A stretch of 64,000 nt of DNA from Flavobacterium sp. W4I14 (GTDB taxonomy: Bacteria > Bacteroidota > Bacteroidia > Sphingobacteriales > Sphingobacteriaceae). The translations under genes were made by a program, and so were the position numbers. The stretch covers positions 5,952,001 to 6,016,000 of the forward strand of contig JAUSZU010000001.1 in assembly GCA_030817875.1 (NCBI GenBank), read 5' to 3'. The first letter of the stretch is position 1, and the number at the start of each line of letters is the position of its first letter. Below are positions 1-7,611 of the stretch, one piece after another. A model generated the notes under the pieces. That model ran no database searches and was not told the DNA's origin. It worked only from the letters and a program-made list of their open reading frames with translations.

Positions 1-786
1 TTAACTGGTGATGTTAAAGATGTATTGTTATTAGACGTTACGCCTTTATCACTAGGTATCGAAACTATGGGTGGTGTAATGACTAAATTAATCGAGTCTA
101 ACACAACTATCCCAACTAAAAAATCGGAGACTTTCTCAACTGCAGCTGATAACCAGCCTTCGGTAGAGATCCACATTTTACAAGGCGAGCGCCCAATGGC
201 TGCTCAAAACCGTACAATTGGCCGTTTCATTTTAGATGGTATTCCACCAGCACCTCGTGGTGTGCCTCAGGTAGAAGTATCGTTTGATATTGATGCCAAC
301 GGTATCTTACACGTTAGTGCTAAAGATAAGGCTACCGGTAAAGAACAAAAAATCCGTATCGAAGCATCTTCAGGTTTAACTGATGCTGAGATCAAAAAAA
401 TGAAAGAAGAAGCTGAAGCTAATGCAGCAGACGATGCTAAGCAGAAAGAAGAAGCTGATAAAATCAATGGTGCTGATGCTTTAATTTTCTCAACTGAGAA
501 ACAATTAAAAGAGTTTGGTGATAAATTATCTGCTGATAAGAAAGCACCAATCGAAGCTGGTTTAGAGAAATTAAAAGCAGCGCATCTATCACGTAACTTT
601 GCCGATATCGATGCAGCACAAGCTGAATTGCAAGCTGCATGGAACGTAGCATCAGAAGAAATGTACAAAGCTGGTGAGCAACCTCAAGGTGGCGAACAAC
701 CACAAGCTGACGGTCAGCCTCAAGGTGGTGGCGATAACGTTACCGATGTTGATTTTGAAGAAGTAAAAGAAGACGATAAGAAATAA
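1..786 (+). CDS. dnaK: Chaperone protein DnaK (Hsp70), 3' part
   Basis: The reading frame is open from base 1, so the gene begins before the window; about 261 C-terminal residues are present. DnaK is the ATP-dependent cytosolic Hsp70 that binds exposed hydrophobic peptides together with DnaJ and GrpE. Visible are the linker and start of the substrate-binding domain (DVLLLDVTPLSLGIET), the beta-sandwich segment (ILQGERPMA, DIDANGILHVSAKDKATGK) and the helical lid. The C-terminus is a low-complexity Gly/Gln-rich tail ending in an acidic stretch (DVDFEEVKEDDKK), as is usual for DnaK. A strong hairpin terminator follows. The ATPase domain lies outside the window. Confidence 0.98.
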   Translation, partial: LTGDVKDVLLLDVTPLSLGIETMGGVMTKLIESNTTIPTKKSETFSTAADNQPSVEIHILQGERPMAAQNRTIGRFILDGIPPAPRGVPQVEVSFDIDANGILHVSAKDKATGKEQKIRIEASSGLTDAEIKKMKEEAEANAADDAKQKEEADKINGADALIFSTEKQLKEFGDKLSADKKAPIEAGLEKLKAAHLSRNFADIDAAQAELQAAWNVASEEMYKAGEQPQGGEQPQADGQPQGGGDNVTDVDFEEVKEDDKK

Positions 787-833
787 TAGTCTTGAGTCTG
801 ATTCCTGGGTCGTAAGTCTTGGGAGGATAAAAT

Positions 834-870
834 AAAAGCGTTTCTGATTAAATTCAGGAGCGCTTTTTTT
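834..870 (+). terminator. Rho-independent terminator of dnaK
   Basis: A 13-bp stem (834-846 with 855-867, including two G-U pairs) is followed by a run of T to 870. It lies 48 bp after the dnaK stop. Confidence 0.85.
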
Positions 871-960
871 GCTTTTAAGCATTGACTATATAAGAGATGT
901 AAAACCCCATTAAGCTTATATGTTTCTAATATGTCTTATATGGTTAAAAGAATTCGGAAA

Positions 961-1060
961 TGAATGGTTCTGTGCTTTTCGGGAACTAAAGCCCCGCCAT
1001 TCGCTGTAGCCCTCATAAAAAATTCGGGGCTGCCGCTGCTGTCGGGTTTAGGAAGGGAGT
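961..1060. repeat. Partial copy of the repeat seen at 23945-24480
   Basis: The stretch contains AGCCCCGCCATTCGCT and GCTGTCGGGTTTA, which are the reverse complements of segments in the tandem repeat at 23945-24480. It also has a GGTTCTGTGCTTTT segment in the same orientation as in that repeat. It lies in the 415-bp gap between dnaK and the next gene, where no coding gene is evident. Confidence 0.6.
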
Positions 1061-1101
1061 TTAGTGCTTTTGGAAGGGTTTGAATAGCGATTTTCAGAGC
1101 T

Positions 1102-1164
1102 TCGTCGCCCTGAATTTATTTTAGGATTTATCTTGCAAGAAAGATGCTGAAATAAATTCAGCAT
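1102..1164. repeat. Interspersed palindrome, CTGAAATAAATTCAG family
   Basis: ATGCTGAA (1144-1151) pairs with TTCAGCAT (1157-1164) around a 5-base loop. A degenerate partner with the same TGAATTTATTT core lies at 1102-1124. Related copies occur at 19839-19859 and 23881-23901, always between genes. Confidence 0.7.
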
Positions 1165-1201
1165 GACGATTCTGCTAGGTAATATTGCTGAAGAACAAGA
1201 T

Positions 1202-2278
1202 TTAAAACAAATTCTGTTCAATAATATCCTGTAACTCTTTTTCGTTTGCAGCAATTTCTTGCAATAGTTTAAACTGATTCTTGGTCCTGTCTAAATTTTG
1301 CGTGGGGTAACTAATAGGATAGTACTTGTTACCGCTCAAATAATCAGCTAAGAAGCGCAGGGCCTGCATATAAATCATGTATTTGCCTGAGAATAAGATG
1401 AGTTCTTTTTCTGTTTCCGTCAAAATACTTTTCATTTCAGATAAATAACCTTTTATCGTGGCCTCGAAGTAAGGTAAGCGTATTTTAATCTTACCTAAAT
1501 CGGTTTCATTTTCAGAGAATGCACAAAGATAAGTGCGCATCATATCGCCCAGGTCGGAAATGAATTTACCGGGCATAATGGTATCTAAATCAATTACGCA
1601 GATGCCCCCATAAGTTTCAGTATCCAATAAAACATTGCTTATTTTAGTGTCGTGGTGCATTACACGATCAGGGAAATCAGTTCTGTGTGAGTATGATGTA
1701 AAATAATCTAAAATATATTTATGTGCTAAAGCATCTTCAATTTGTGCTTTTGCCTCATCCTTTAGTGTTTCTGCGGCCTGACTTAATGCCAAAGTAAACT
1801 GTTGGTACCTTAAACCTAAATCGTGGAAACCCGGGATAGTAGGCTGAAGTGTTTTTGCATCAAAATCATTTAATAATCTACTCAGCTTGCCAAATTGTTT
1901 TGCAGCTTCATATGCTTGCTTAGGATCGGCTAAAACGTCTAGCGAGACGGTATTTGGCACAAAAGGAAGCATCCGCCAATATTCATGGTGAATGTGCGCC
2001 ATTTCTTCACTGTTTGTTGTAGAAACAGGCTTAATAAAAAGGTATTCAGGATAAGTGAAGGTGAGGTAATCGGCAATAGACCGTAGGTTGTTGGCAATAG
2101 CCTGGGGCGATTTAAAAACTGAAGTATTTATATTTTGAAGAATGTATTTCTTCTTTTCGGATAGAGGAGAAAGCAAATAAGTACGGTTAATTAAACCCGT
2201 ACCTATTTGTGTAATTTTTATATTTTCTTTAGCGTATCCGTAGGCTTTTAAAACTTCGGAATCTAAATTTAGTTCCAT
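1202..2278 (-). CDS. APH-fold phosphotransferase, probable sugar kinase (NahK-like)
   Basis: A 358-residue protein of the aminoglycoside phosphotransferase/choline kinase fold. The catalytic loop is visible as MHHDTKISNVL and the metal-binding segment as VIDLDTIMPG. Members paired with sugar nucleotidyltransferases in Bacteroidota resemble N-acetylhexosamine 1-kinases, which phosphorylate a sugar at C1. The start overlaps the end of the upstream nucleotidyltransferase by 10 bases, so the two are translationally coupled and probably perform consecutive steps, sugar to sugar-1-phosphate to NDP-sugar. The substrate is not visible from sequence. An antibiotic-resistance role is unlikely given this context. 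Confidence 0.8.
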   Translation of the reverse strand: MELNLDSEVLKAYGYAKENIKITQIGTGLINRTYLLSPLSEKKKYILQNINTSVFKSPQAIANNLRSIADYLTFTYPEYLFIKPVSTTNSEEMAHIHHEYWRMLPFVPNTVSLDVLADPKQAYEAAKQFGKLSRLLNDFDAKTLQPTIPGFHDLGLRYQQFTLALSQAAETLKDEAKAQIEDALAHKYILDYFTSYSHRTDFPDRVMHHDTKISNVLLDTETYGGICVIDLDTIMPGKFISDLGDMMRTYLCAFSENETDLGKIKIRLPYFEATIKGYLSEMKSILTETEKELILFSGKYMIYMQALRFLADYLSGNKYYPISYPTQNLDRTKNQFKLLQEIAANEKELQDIIEQNLF

Positions 2279-3168
2279 AGTTTTTCTGGATATGTTCCGT
2301 TTTTAACCAATTGGTCAATACTATCCTGAACATAAGGCTTGTCTTCTTTATATGTAACACCAAACCATTTGTTTGATGTTGGCACTACTTTGAAGGTTGC
2401 GGTATTACTTTTTACCAGGTTTTCGCCAATTAACGGAATAAAGAATTCTGCCTTAGGCTTATCTTTGTTTGCTTCTGCAAATTCTCTGAACAATTCTTCG
2501 GTAATTTTGAAAACCGCTGGTGTAAATCCCCAGAAATTCATTGAAACAGGCGTTTCGTAGGCTAAAGGGAACTCCTGGCCATTTTCTTCATAAAAAATAC
2601 TGCCATCTTTAGGATAAACCTTTGTACGTTCTACAATTTCCTTTAAGTTACCAGATTCATCTACCTGGCAAACACCACGGGAAACAGCACCAAACTCCGA
2701 TAAAGTTTTGCCAATTTCGTAACCTATAATAGAATAATTGCTGTCTGTTACTTCGGTGGTTAAGAAATCGACCATTTTTTTAAAGGCATCATAACCATAG
2801 TAATCATCAGCATTTATTACGCAGAATGGTTCTTTAATTACGTTTCTGCCAGAGAGGATTGCATGTGCGGTACCCCAGGGTTTCTCCCTGTATATTTCTT
2901 CTTCTATGCCAAATTGTTTTAAATCGAAGTTTTGGAAAACATATTCTGTTTCAATTCTACCTGCAAGCTTTGGTTCAAAAATGGCTTTAAATTCGTTTAC
3001 AAACTCTTCTTTAATAATAAATACAACTTTGCCAAAGCCAGCATTAATTGCATCATATATTGAGTAATCGATAATGGTTTCGCCATTTGGGCCAAAACCA
3101 TCGATTTGTTTCATACTTCCATAGCGGCTTGCCATACCTGCAGCCAATATTAATAGGGTAGGTTTCAT
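2269..3168 (-). CDS. NDP-sugar nucleotidyltransferase family protein
   Basis: A 299-residue cytosolic protein with the nucleotide-binding N-terminus of sugar-1-phosphate nucleotidyltransferases (LLILAAGMASRYGSMKQ, then FGPNGETIIDYSIYDA) and the metal-binding INADDYYG segment near residue 120. It should form an NDP-sugar from a sugar-1-phosphate and NTP. The closest named relatives are UTP--glucose-1-phosphate uridylyltransferase-like proteins, but base and sugar specificity cannot be read here. It is the first gene of a two-gene operon with the APH-fold kinase. Confidence 0.85.
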   Translation of the reverse strand: MKPTLLILAAGMASRYGSMKQIDGFGPNGETIIDYSIYDAINAGFGKVVFIIKEEFVNEFKAIFEPKLAGRIETEYVFQNFDLKQFGIEEEIYREKPWGTAHAILSGRNVIKEPFCVINADDYYGYDAFKKMVDFLTTEVTDSNYSIIGYEIGKTLSEFGAVSRGVCQVDESGNLKEIVERTKVYPKDGSIFYEENGQEFPLAYETPVSMNFWGFTPAVFKITEELFREFAEANKDKPKAEFFIPLIGENLVKSNTATFKVVPTSNKWFGVTYKEDKPYVQDSIDQLVKNGTYPEKLWN

Positions 3169-3298
3169 CTATTGTTTATTATTTTTTTATTTGTAGGAGC
3201 CTTGATAGTTAAAATAATTATTTAATCATGCCGGCTTCGTATTGCGAAAATAGTAATAGGCATTTAAATTATATCAAAAATGGCTATGTCTTTTGTGT

Positions 3299-3961
3299 TT
3301 ATATTTTGTTTAGATAGTCAAATAGCTTCTTTAAATCGCTATCGTTTTTTAAATCAATTTTTTCTTTTTTCAAATACTTGTTTAATTCTTGCTCTTTGGA
3401 AGGGAATAAAGCTAAAATTGTTTTCTTCGTGAGTGTAATTTTTGCGAATTTACCATCTTGGAGTACGAAATAGCTATTTGTTGTATTAAAAGATTTATTG
3501 GTAACCGCAGAGCCGTATTGTTTGCTTTCAATAATTTTTTTATTCGTCTTTTTAAATAATGAAGTCGGCCCTGAAAAGATAACTTCAAAATAAGACGCAT
3601 TATTAAAATGATCTACTGCCGGCAATCCATTAATGTACTTATCCGATATATTTAAATCAGGATTTAAAAGTTCAAATGCTGTAACTGGTTCTGCAAAATA
3701 CATCAAATTACCACTCTCATGTTTGAAAATTAGCTTATCGTCCGTTACATTATACTTTAAAGGTATATCTGTATAATGTTTCCCCGATTTAGTGGTTACT
3801 TTTCCTTTAACCCAGTAATCAAATAAATAAGGAGAGCCTGTTACATCTTCGTACTTTATTTCTCTTAATTGGGTACCCTGGACTTCTGCAAATGGAGTAA
3901 GTGCATATTGACTATAAGAATTTAATGAAATAAGCGAGAGAACTAAAAATAGATATTTCAT
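3299..3961 (-). CDS. Secreted protein of unknown function
   Basis: A 220-residue protein. The reading frame is open 99 bases further upstream, but the start at 3961 is preferred: it gives a clean signal peptide (MKYLFLVLSLISLNSYSQ) and avoids overlap with the upstream gene, whose stop is 10 bases away. The mature part is beta-rich with a lysine-rich C-terminus (KKEKIDLKNDSDLKKL). No catalytic motif is recognised. The fold resembles small periplasmic proteins that many Bacteroidota carry in several copies, but I cannot assign a family. Confidence 0.8.
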   Translation of the reverse strand: MKYLFLVLSLISLNSYSQYALTPFAEVQGTQLREIKYEDVTGSPYLFDYWVKGKVTTKSGKHYTDIPLKYNVTDDKLIFKHESGNLMYFAEPVTAFELLNPDLNISDKYINGLPAVDHFNNASYFEVIFSGPTSLFKKTNKKIIESKQYGSAVTNKSFNTTNSYFVLQDGKFAKITLTKKTILALFPSKEQELNKYLKKEKIDLKNDSDLKKLFDYLNKI

Positions 3962-3971
3962 AGTTAAGTTT

Positions 3972-5546
3972 TTAAAATCCAAAAAGTCCACCACCGGTTT
4001 TTGAGCGTGTTTTCTTTCCTGTAAGCATGCCAAAAATACCGCGAACAATTTCTTTACCAATTTGGCGCGTTATTGTTGCACCCATTACCTGTTCAACAAG
4101 GCTCTTTTCGCCCGGTTTAGGCCTGCTTTCTTGTTCGGCCTGTTTTTGAGCTTCAGCTTCCTGCTTTTCTTGTTCTGCTGCTGCAGTTTGCTCATTAATG
4201 CGTTTAGTTAACATATCATAAGCACTTTCAGGATCGATAGGGTCTTTATATTTAGTATACTTCGAACTGGCATGAACAAGCTGATCGAAATCTGAAGCGG
4301 TAAGTGGCCCCATCACAGCCCTTGGTGGGGTAAGCAGAGTAGCAGATACCTCCGTTGGTATACCTTTTTCATTTAATACGGTAACCAAAGCCTGACCTGT
4401 TCCCAGCGAGGTTAATATTTTATCGATTTCGTAGAAATCTGATTTTGGATAGGTATTAACTGTTTTTTTCAAAGCATCTACATCATTAGGCGTAAATGCC
4501 CTTAATGCATGTTGTACGCGGTTACCCAGTTGCCCTAAAACACTTTCAGGCACATCGGTAGGCGCCTGGGTACAGAAGAAAACACCAATTCCTTTTGAAC
4601 GGATTAACCTGATAATGGTTTCAATCTGCTCTAAAAATGCTTTCGAAGAATTTTTGAACAATAAATGTGCTTCATCAAAAAAGAAGATCAGTTTTGGTTT
4701 GTCCAAATCGCCAACTTCGGGCATGGTATTAAATAACTCAGCCAGTAAGCTTAATAAAAAGGTAGAATAGAGTACTGGTTGATTTTGAACATCGGCAATA
4801 TTCAACAAACTTATGGTTCCTTTGCCATCAACACGCTCGAAAAGATCTTCAATGTCAAAAGATTTTTCTCCAAACATACCTGCTAATCCTTGCTGTTCTA
4901 TAGCGACAATTTTTCTTAATATAGTGCCAGAAGTAGCAGTAGAAATGGTCCCATAACTGCTTTTTATTTCTGCAGCTCCGGCACCTTCTGATAAATAAGA
5001 AACGAGTTTCTTTAAGTCATTTAAGTCGATAATCGGCATTTTGTTATCATCGGCATATTTGAATATTACCGCCATAACACCTGCCTGGGTATCATTTAAA
5101 TCCAAAACTTTCGATAAAAGCGTTGGCCCGAATTCTAATACAGTTGCCCGCATCTGAGAACCCATTTTACCCGAAAGGGAATAAATTTCGATGGGAAAGC
5201 CAGATGGAGAAAAAGGTTTGTTGAGCTGTTGTGCTCTTTCTTCTATTTTTGGATTAACGGAACCGGGCTGGTTTAAGCCTGATAAATCGCCTTTAACATC
5301 TAACATAAAAACAGGAACGCCGGCATCTGACAGTTGTTCTGCCAATAATTGCAGGGTCCGTGTTTTACCTGTTCCGGTTGCTCCAGCAATTAAACCATGT
5401 CTATTCATCATTTTTAACGACAAATTAACCTCAGCTTCGCTGTAAACCTGACCGTCTAAAATTCCGGCGCCTAAATAAATGTACGAGCCCGTTGGGGCAT
5501 AGGATGCTTTTATTTTTTCGATGAATTTTGAAGAAAGATCGCTCAT
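3972..5546 (-). CDS. HerA-like ATPase, DUF853 (YjgR) family
   Basis: A 524-residue FtsK/HerA-superfamily ATPase. Walker A is GATGTGKT (around residues 55-62) and Walker B is FFFDEAHLLF, followed by the RSKGIGVFFCTQ sensor segment typical of HerA/YjgR. The C-terminal part is a Glu/Gln/Lys-rich coiled linker and a basic tail ending in GGGLFGF. HerA proteins are hexameric DNA translocases; the physiological role of the stand-alone DUF853 branch is not settled. No NurA nuclease is adjacent, so this is not a classical HerA-NurA resection pair. Confidence 0.9.
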   Translation of the reverse strand: MSDLSSKFIEKIKASYAPTGSYIYLGAGILDGQVYSEAEVNLSLKMMNRHGLIAGATGTGKTRTLQLLAEQLSDAGVPVFMLDVKGDLSGLNQPGSVNPKIEERAQQLNKPFSPSGFPIEIYSLSGKMGSQMRATVLEFGPTLLSKVLDLNDTQAGVMAVIFKYADDNKMPIIDLNDLKKLVSYLSEGAGAAEIKSSYGTISTATSGTILRKIVAIEQQGLAGMFGEKSFDIEDLFERVDGKGTISLLNIADVQNQPVLYSTFLLSLLAELFNTMPEVGDLDKPKLIFFFDEAHLLFKNSSKAFLEQIETIIRLIRSKGIGVFFCTQAPTDVPESVLGQLGNRVQHALRAFTPNDVDALKKTVNTYPKSDFYEIDKILTSLGTGQALVTVLNEKGIPTEVSATLLTPPRAVMGPLTASDFDQLVHASSKYTKYKDPIDPESAYDMLTKRINEQTAAAEQEKQEAEAQKQAEQESRPKPGEKSLVEQVMGATITRQIGKEIVRGIFGMLTGKKTRSKTGGGLFGF

Positions 5547-5640
5547 TTTTTTAAATTAGATTGCCAATTTAAGAAAGATATCTTAAAAAGATTGTGTTTT
5601 TGTTTCCACTTTTAATGCAAAATACTGCACAAACGGTTGT

Positions 5641-5946
5641 TTAATGCTGTTGGTTAAGTTGCTTGTAATAATTTAGCTCGTTCTGAAGTGCGGTTATTTC
5701 TTCCTGCATATTTTGCAATTGAGTAAGCAGATGTGAAACGGCATGAATGCCCTCTAAGTTGATTTCCAGATCGTGTGCTAAACGAAGATACTGCTCCAAT
5801 TTGGTCAATTCATCAACTGGCAAAAAGAGCGATTGCTTTTTAACGGTGGTGTGGATCAGGCCAAAATCTTCAAGCGATTGAATAAAGTTGATCTCTACGT
5901 GGTGGTAAGCACAGATGTCTTCTACAGGTATTAGATTGGTTCCCAT
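5641..5946 (-). CDS. cbpM: Chaperone modulator CbpM family protein
   Basis: A 101-residue protein starting with MGTNLIPVEDICAYHHVEINFIQSLEDFGLI, which matches the MerR-like helical CbpM fold, and ending in a short coiled coil (QLQNMQEEITALQNELNYY). CbpM binds the J-domain of CbpA and inhibits its co-chaperone activity. The start at 5946 was chosen because it lies 5 bases after the stop of the CbpA-like gene; longer forms would overlap that gene. The cbpA-cbpM order supports the call. Confidence 0.85.
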   Translation of the reverse strand: MGTNLIPVEDICAYHHVEINFIQSLEDFGLIHTTVKKQSLFLPVDELTKLEQYLRLAHDLEINLEGIHAVSHLLTQLQNMQEEITALQNELNYYKQLNQQH

Positions 5947-5951
5947 AATGG

Positions 5952-6848
5952 TTAGAATTTGGAAAGTTTTTCGAATAGTTCTTTTTGTTCGACATTTAGA
6001 TGGGTGGGTAATTTTACCTGCCACTTGATATATAAATCGCCAAACTGATTTTCTTTTTTATAAAGAGGAAACCCTTTTCCTTTTAAACGTAAAGTAGCAT
6101 CGGGCTGTGTTCCCTCTGGCACTTTAAGTTTGACTTTGCCGTTTAAGGTTTCTACAATTTTTTCGCCGCCTAAAATGGCGGTATACAGGTCTATTTCTTC
6201 CTGGATGTAGATGTCACTTCCTTTTCGTTTAAATTTAGGATGATCTGTGATGTTAAATTTAATGTATAAATCTCCCGGAGGGCCATTGTTAACACCTGGT
6301 GCGCCATAACCTGGTAGTTTAATTTTCTGTCCATTTTCTACACCCGCCGGAATGGTAATGCGTACTTGTTTGCCGTTTACGGTTAAGGTTTGTTTGTGTG
6401 TTGTATAAGCATCGATTAGATTTAATTCCAAATCGGCATTGTAATCCTGGCCTTTAAAAGGGGAATTTCTACTGCTTCTGCCCCCGCCGCCGCCAAACAT
6501 CGACGAAAAGAAATCAGAAAAATCTTCGCCTCCAAATCCTCCTGAATAGCTATTACCGCCATATCCTCCACCTTGCGACTGGTATTGCCTTTGCTGCTGT
6601 TGCTGGGCATCTAACTGATCGGCATGTTGCCAATCTTTACCATACTTGTCATATTTCTTCCGCTTTTCCGGATCACTTAAAACTTCGTTTGCCTCATTTA
6701 TTTGCTGAAATTTTTTATTGGCTTCCTCATTGTTGGGATTAAGGTCGGGGTGGTGCTTTCGGGCTAATTTTCTATAAGCTTTTTTAATATCCTCCGTTGT
6801 TGCATCTTTTTTTAAATCGAGGATTTTATAATAGTCTATGTAGTCCAT
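5952..6848 (-). CDS. cbpA: DnaJ-class co-chaperone CbpA-like
   Basis: A 298-residue protein. The N-terminal J-domain contains the HPD motif (KLARKHHPDLNP, about residue 33). A Gln-rich and Gly/Ser/Phe-rich linker follows, then the DnaJ C-terminal beta-sandwich domains (TLTVNGKQVRITIPAGVENGQKI, VPEGTQPDATLRLKGKGFPL). There is no CxxCxGxG zinc finger, which separates it from canonical DnaJ and places it with CbpA (type II Hsp40). It stimulates DnaK ATPase and delivers clients. It is co-transcribed with its putative inhibitor CbpM. Confidence 0.92.
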   Translation of the reverse strand: MDYIDYYKILDLKKDATTEDIKKAYRKLARKHHPDLNPNNEEANKKFQQINEANEVLSDPEKRKKYDKYGKDWQHADQLDAQQQQQRQYQSQGGGYGGNSYSGGFGGEDFSDFFSSMFGGGGGRSSRNSPFKGQDYNADLELNLIDAYTTHKQTLTVNGKQVRITIPAGVENGQKIKLPGYGAPGVNNGPPGDLYIKFNITDHPKFKRKGSDIYIQEEIDLYTAILGGEKIVETLNGKVKLKVPEGTQPDATLRLKGKGFPLYKKENQFGDLYIKWQVKLPTHLNVEQKELFEKLSKF

Positions 6849-7233
6849 AATGGCTTTAACAATTAAGTAGAAGTAATGTTCAATTTTATTGTATAAATGT
6901 AGGTTTTATAATGGTGTATTTCAATGGGAATTGTCACTACCACTTAGTAGGGCAGTTTTTTTATCGTTTGAAATACCTTATAATTAAGTGGAGAAAATTA
7001 AGGTTTTGTTCCCGCAGATTACGCTGATTTCCGCTGAGTATATCCTATCAACAGTTTACACCTTCTATCCCAGGTTAAATAGCCCTGATGGCAGCGAAAT
7101 CCCTTTTGGTTAAGGATGGGTTATTAATCGGCACGGATATCCAAAAGGATTGTAGCGGACAGCAGGATGGAACCCGACCTAATGTTGCTGTCATTGCGCT
7201 CCAGATCATAAAAATATTAACCATATGTGTGCT
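6849..7233. other. Intergenic stretch without a supported gene
   Basis: No coding frame with protein-like composition was seen on either strand. The part nearest cbpA probably holds its promoter. Around 7010-7040 there is a CGCAGATTACGCTGATTTCCGCTGA stretch split over short tandem-like units, resembling intergenic filler repeats seen elsewhere in the window. The part at 7080-7160 resembles repeat-like text at 24640-24670 and 48140-48210 (segments such as ATATCCAAAAGGATTGTAGCGG). Confidence 0.5.
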
Positions 7234-7540
7234 GTCAGATGTTACCATCTGACTGATTGATAAATAAAAATTAACTCTCTAAAATATTAACACGGAAAGT
7301 ATTAAATTGTCGTTCGGTATCTTTTATGTGCTGTCAGATGTTACCATCTGACTGATTAATAAACTTAGCATATAGATAATTACCAAAAGGAGAAACTAAG
7401 TGATTGAATTAAAGTTTGTTTGCAGTGTCAGATAGCAATATCTAACACCACGAGTAACTTAGTGTAAACATAATTATAAGGCAGAAATTAAGTGATTGAA
7501 CTAATCTCTACTTAATCGTATCAGATTGGAATATCTGTCA
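7234..7540. repeat. Cluster of four GATGTTACCATC-core palindromes
   Basis: Copies are at 7234-7253 and 7333-7352 (both GTCAGATG-TTAC-CATCTGAC), at 7425-7448 (GTGTCAGATA-GCAA-TATCTAACAC) and a decayed one at 7520-7540. The arms pair and the four central bases are asymmetric, which gives each copy an orientation. The same family recurs at 24554, 47983 and 61321-61503. Confidence 0.85.
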
Positions 7541-7560
7541 GCCAGCAAAGGCTGTTAAAC

Positions 7561-7588
7561 AAAAAAAGTGCCCCAATTGAGGCACTTT
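7561..7588 (-). terminator. Terminator of the S9 peptidase gene
   Basis: AAAGTGCC (7565-7572) pairs with GGCACTTT (7581-7588). On the minus strand the hairpin ends in a T run, 24 bases after the peptidase stop. Confidence 0.85.
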
Positions 7589-7611
7589 GATCGATAAAGG
7601 TAGAGAGAGAT

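Noticed and set aside
1202..2278. Antibiotic resistance by the APH-fold kinase
   Set aside because: The coupled sugar nucleotidyltransferase and lack of any mobile context argue for a metabolic kinase.
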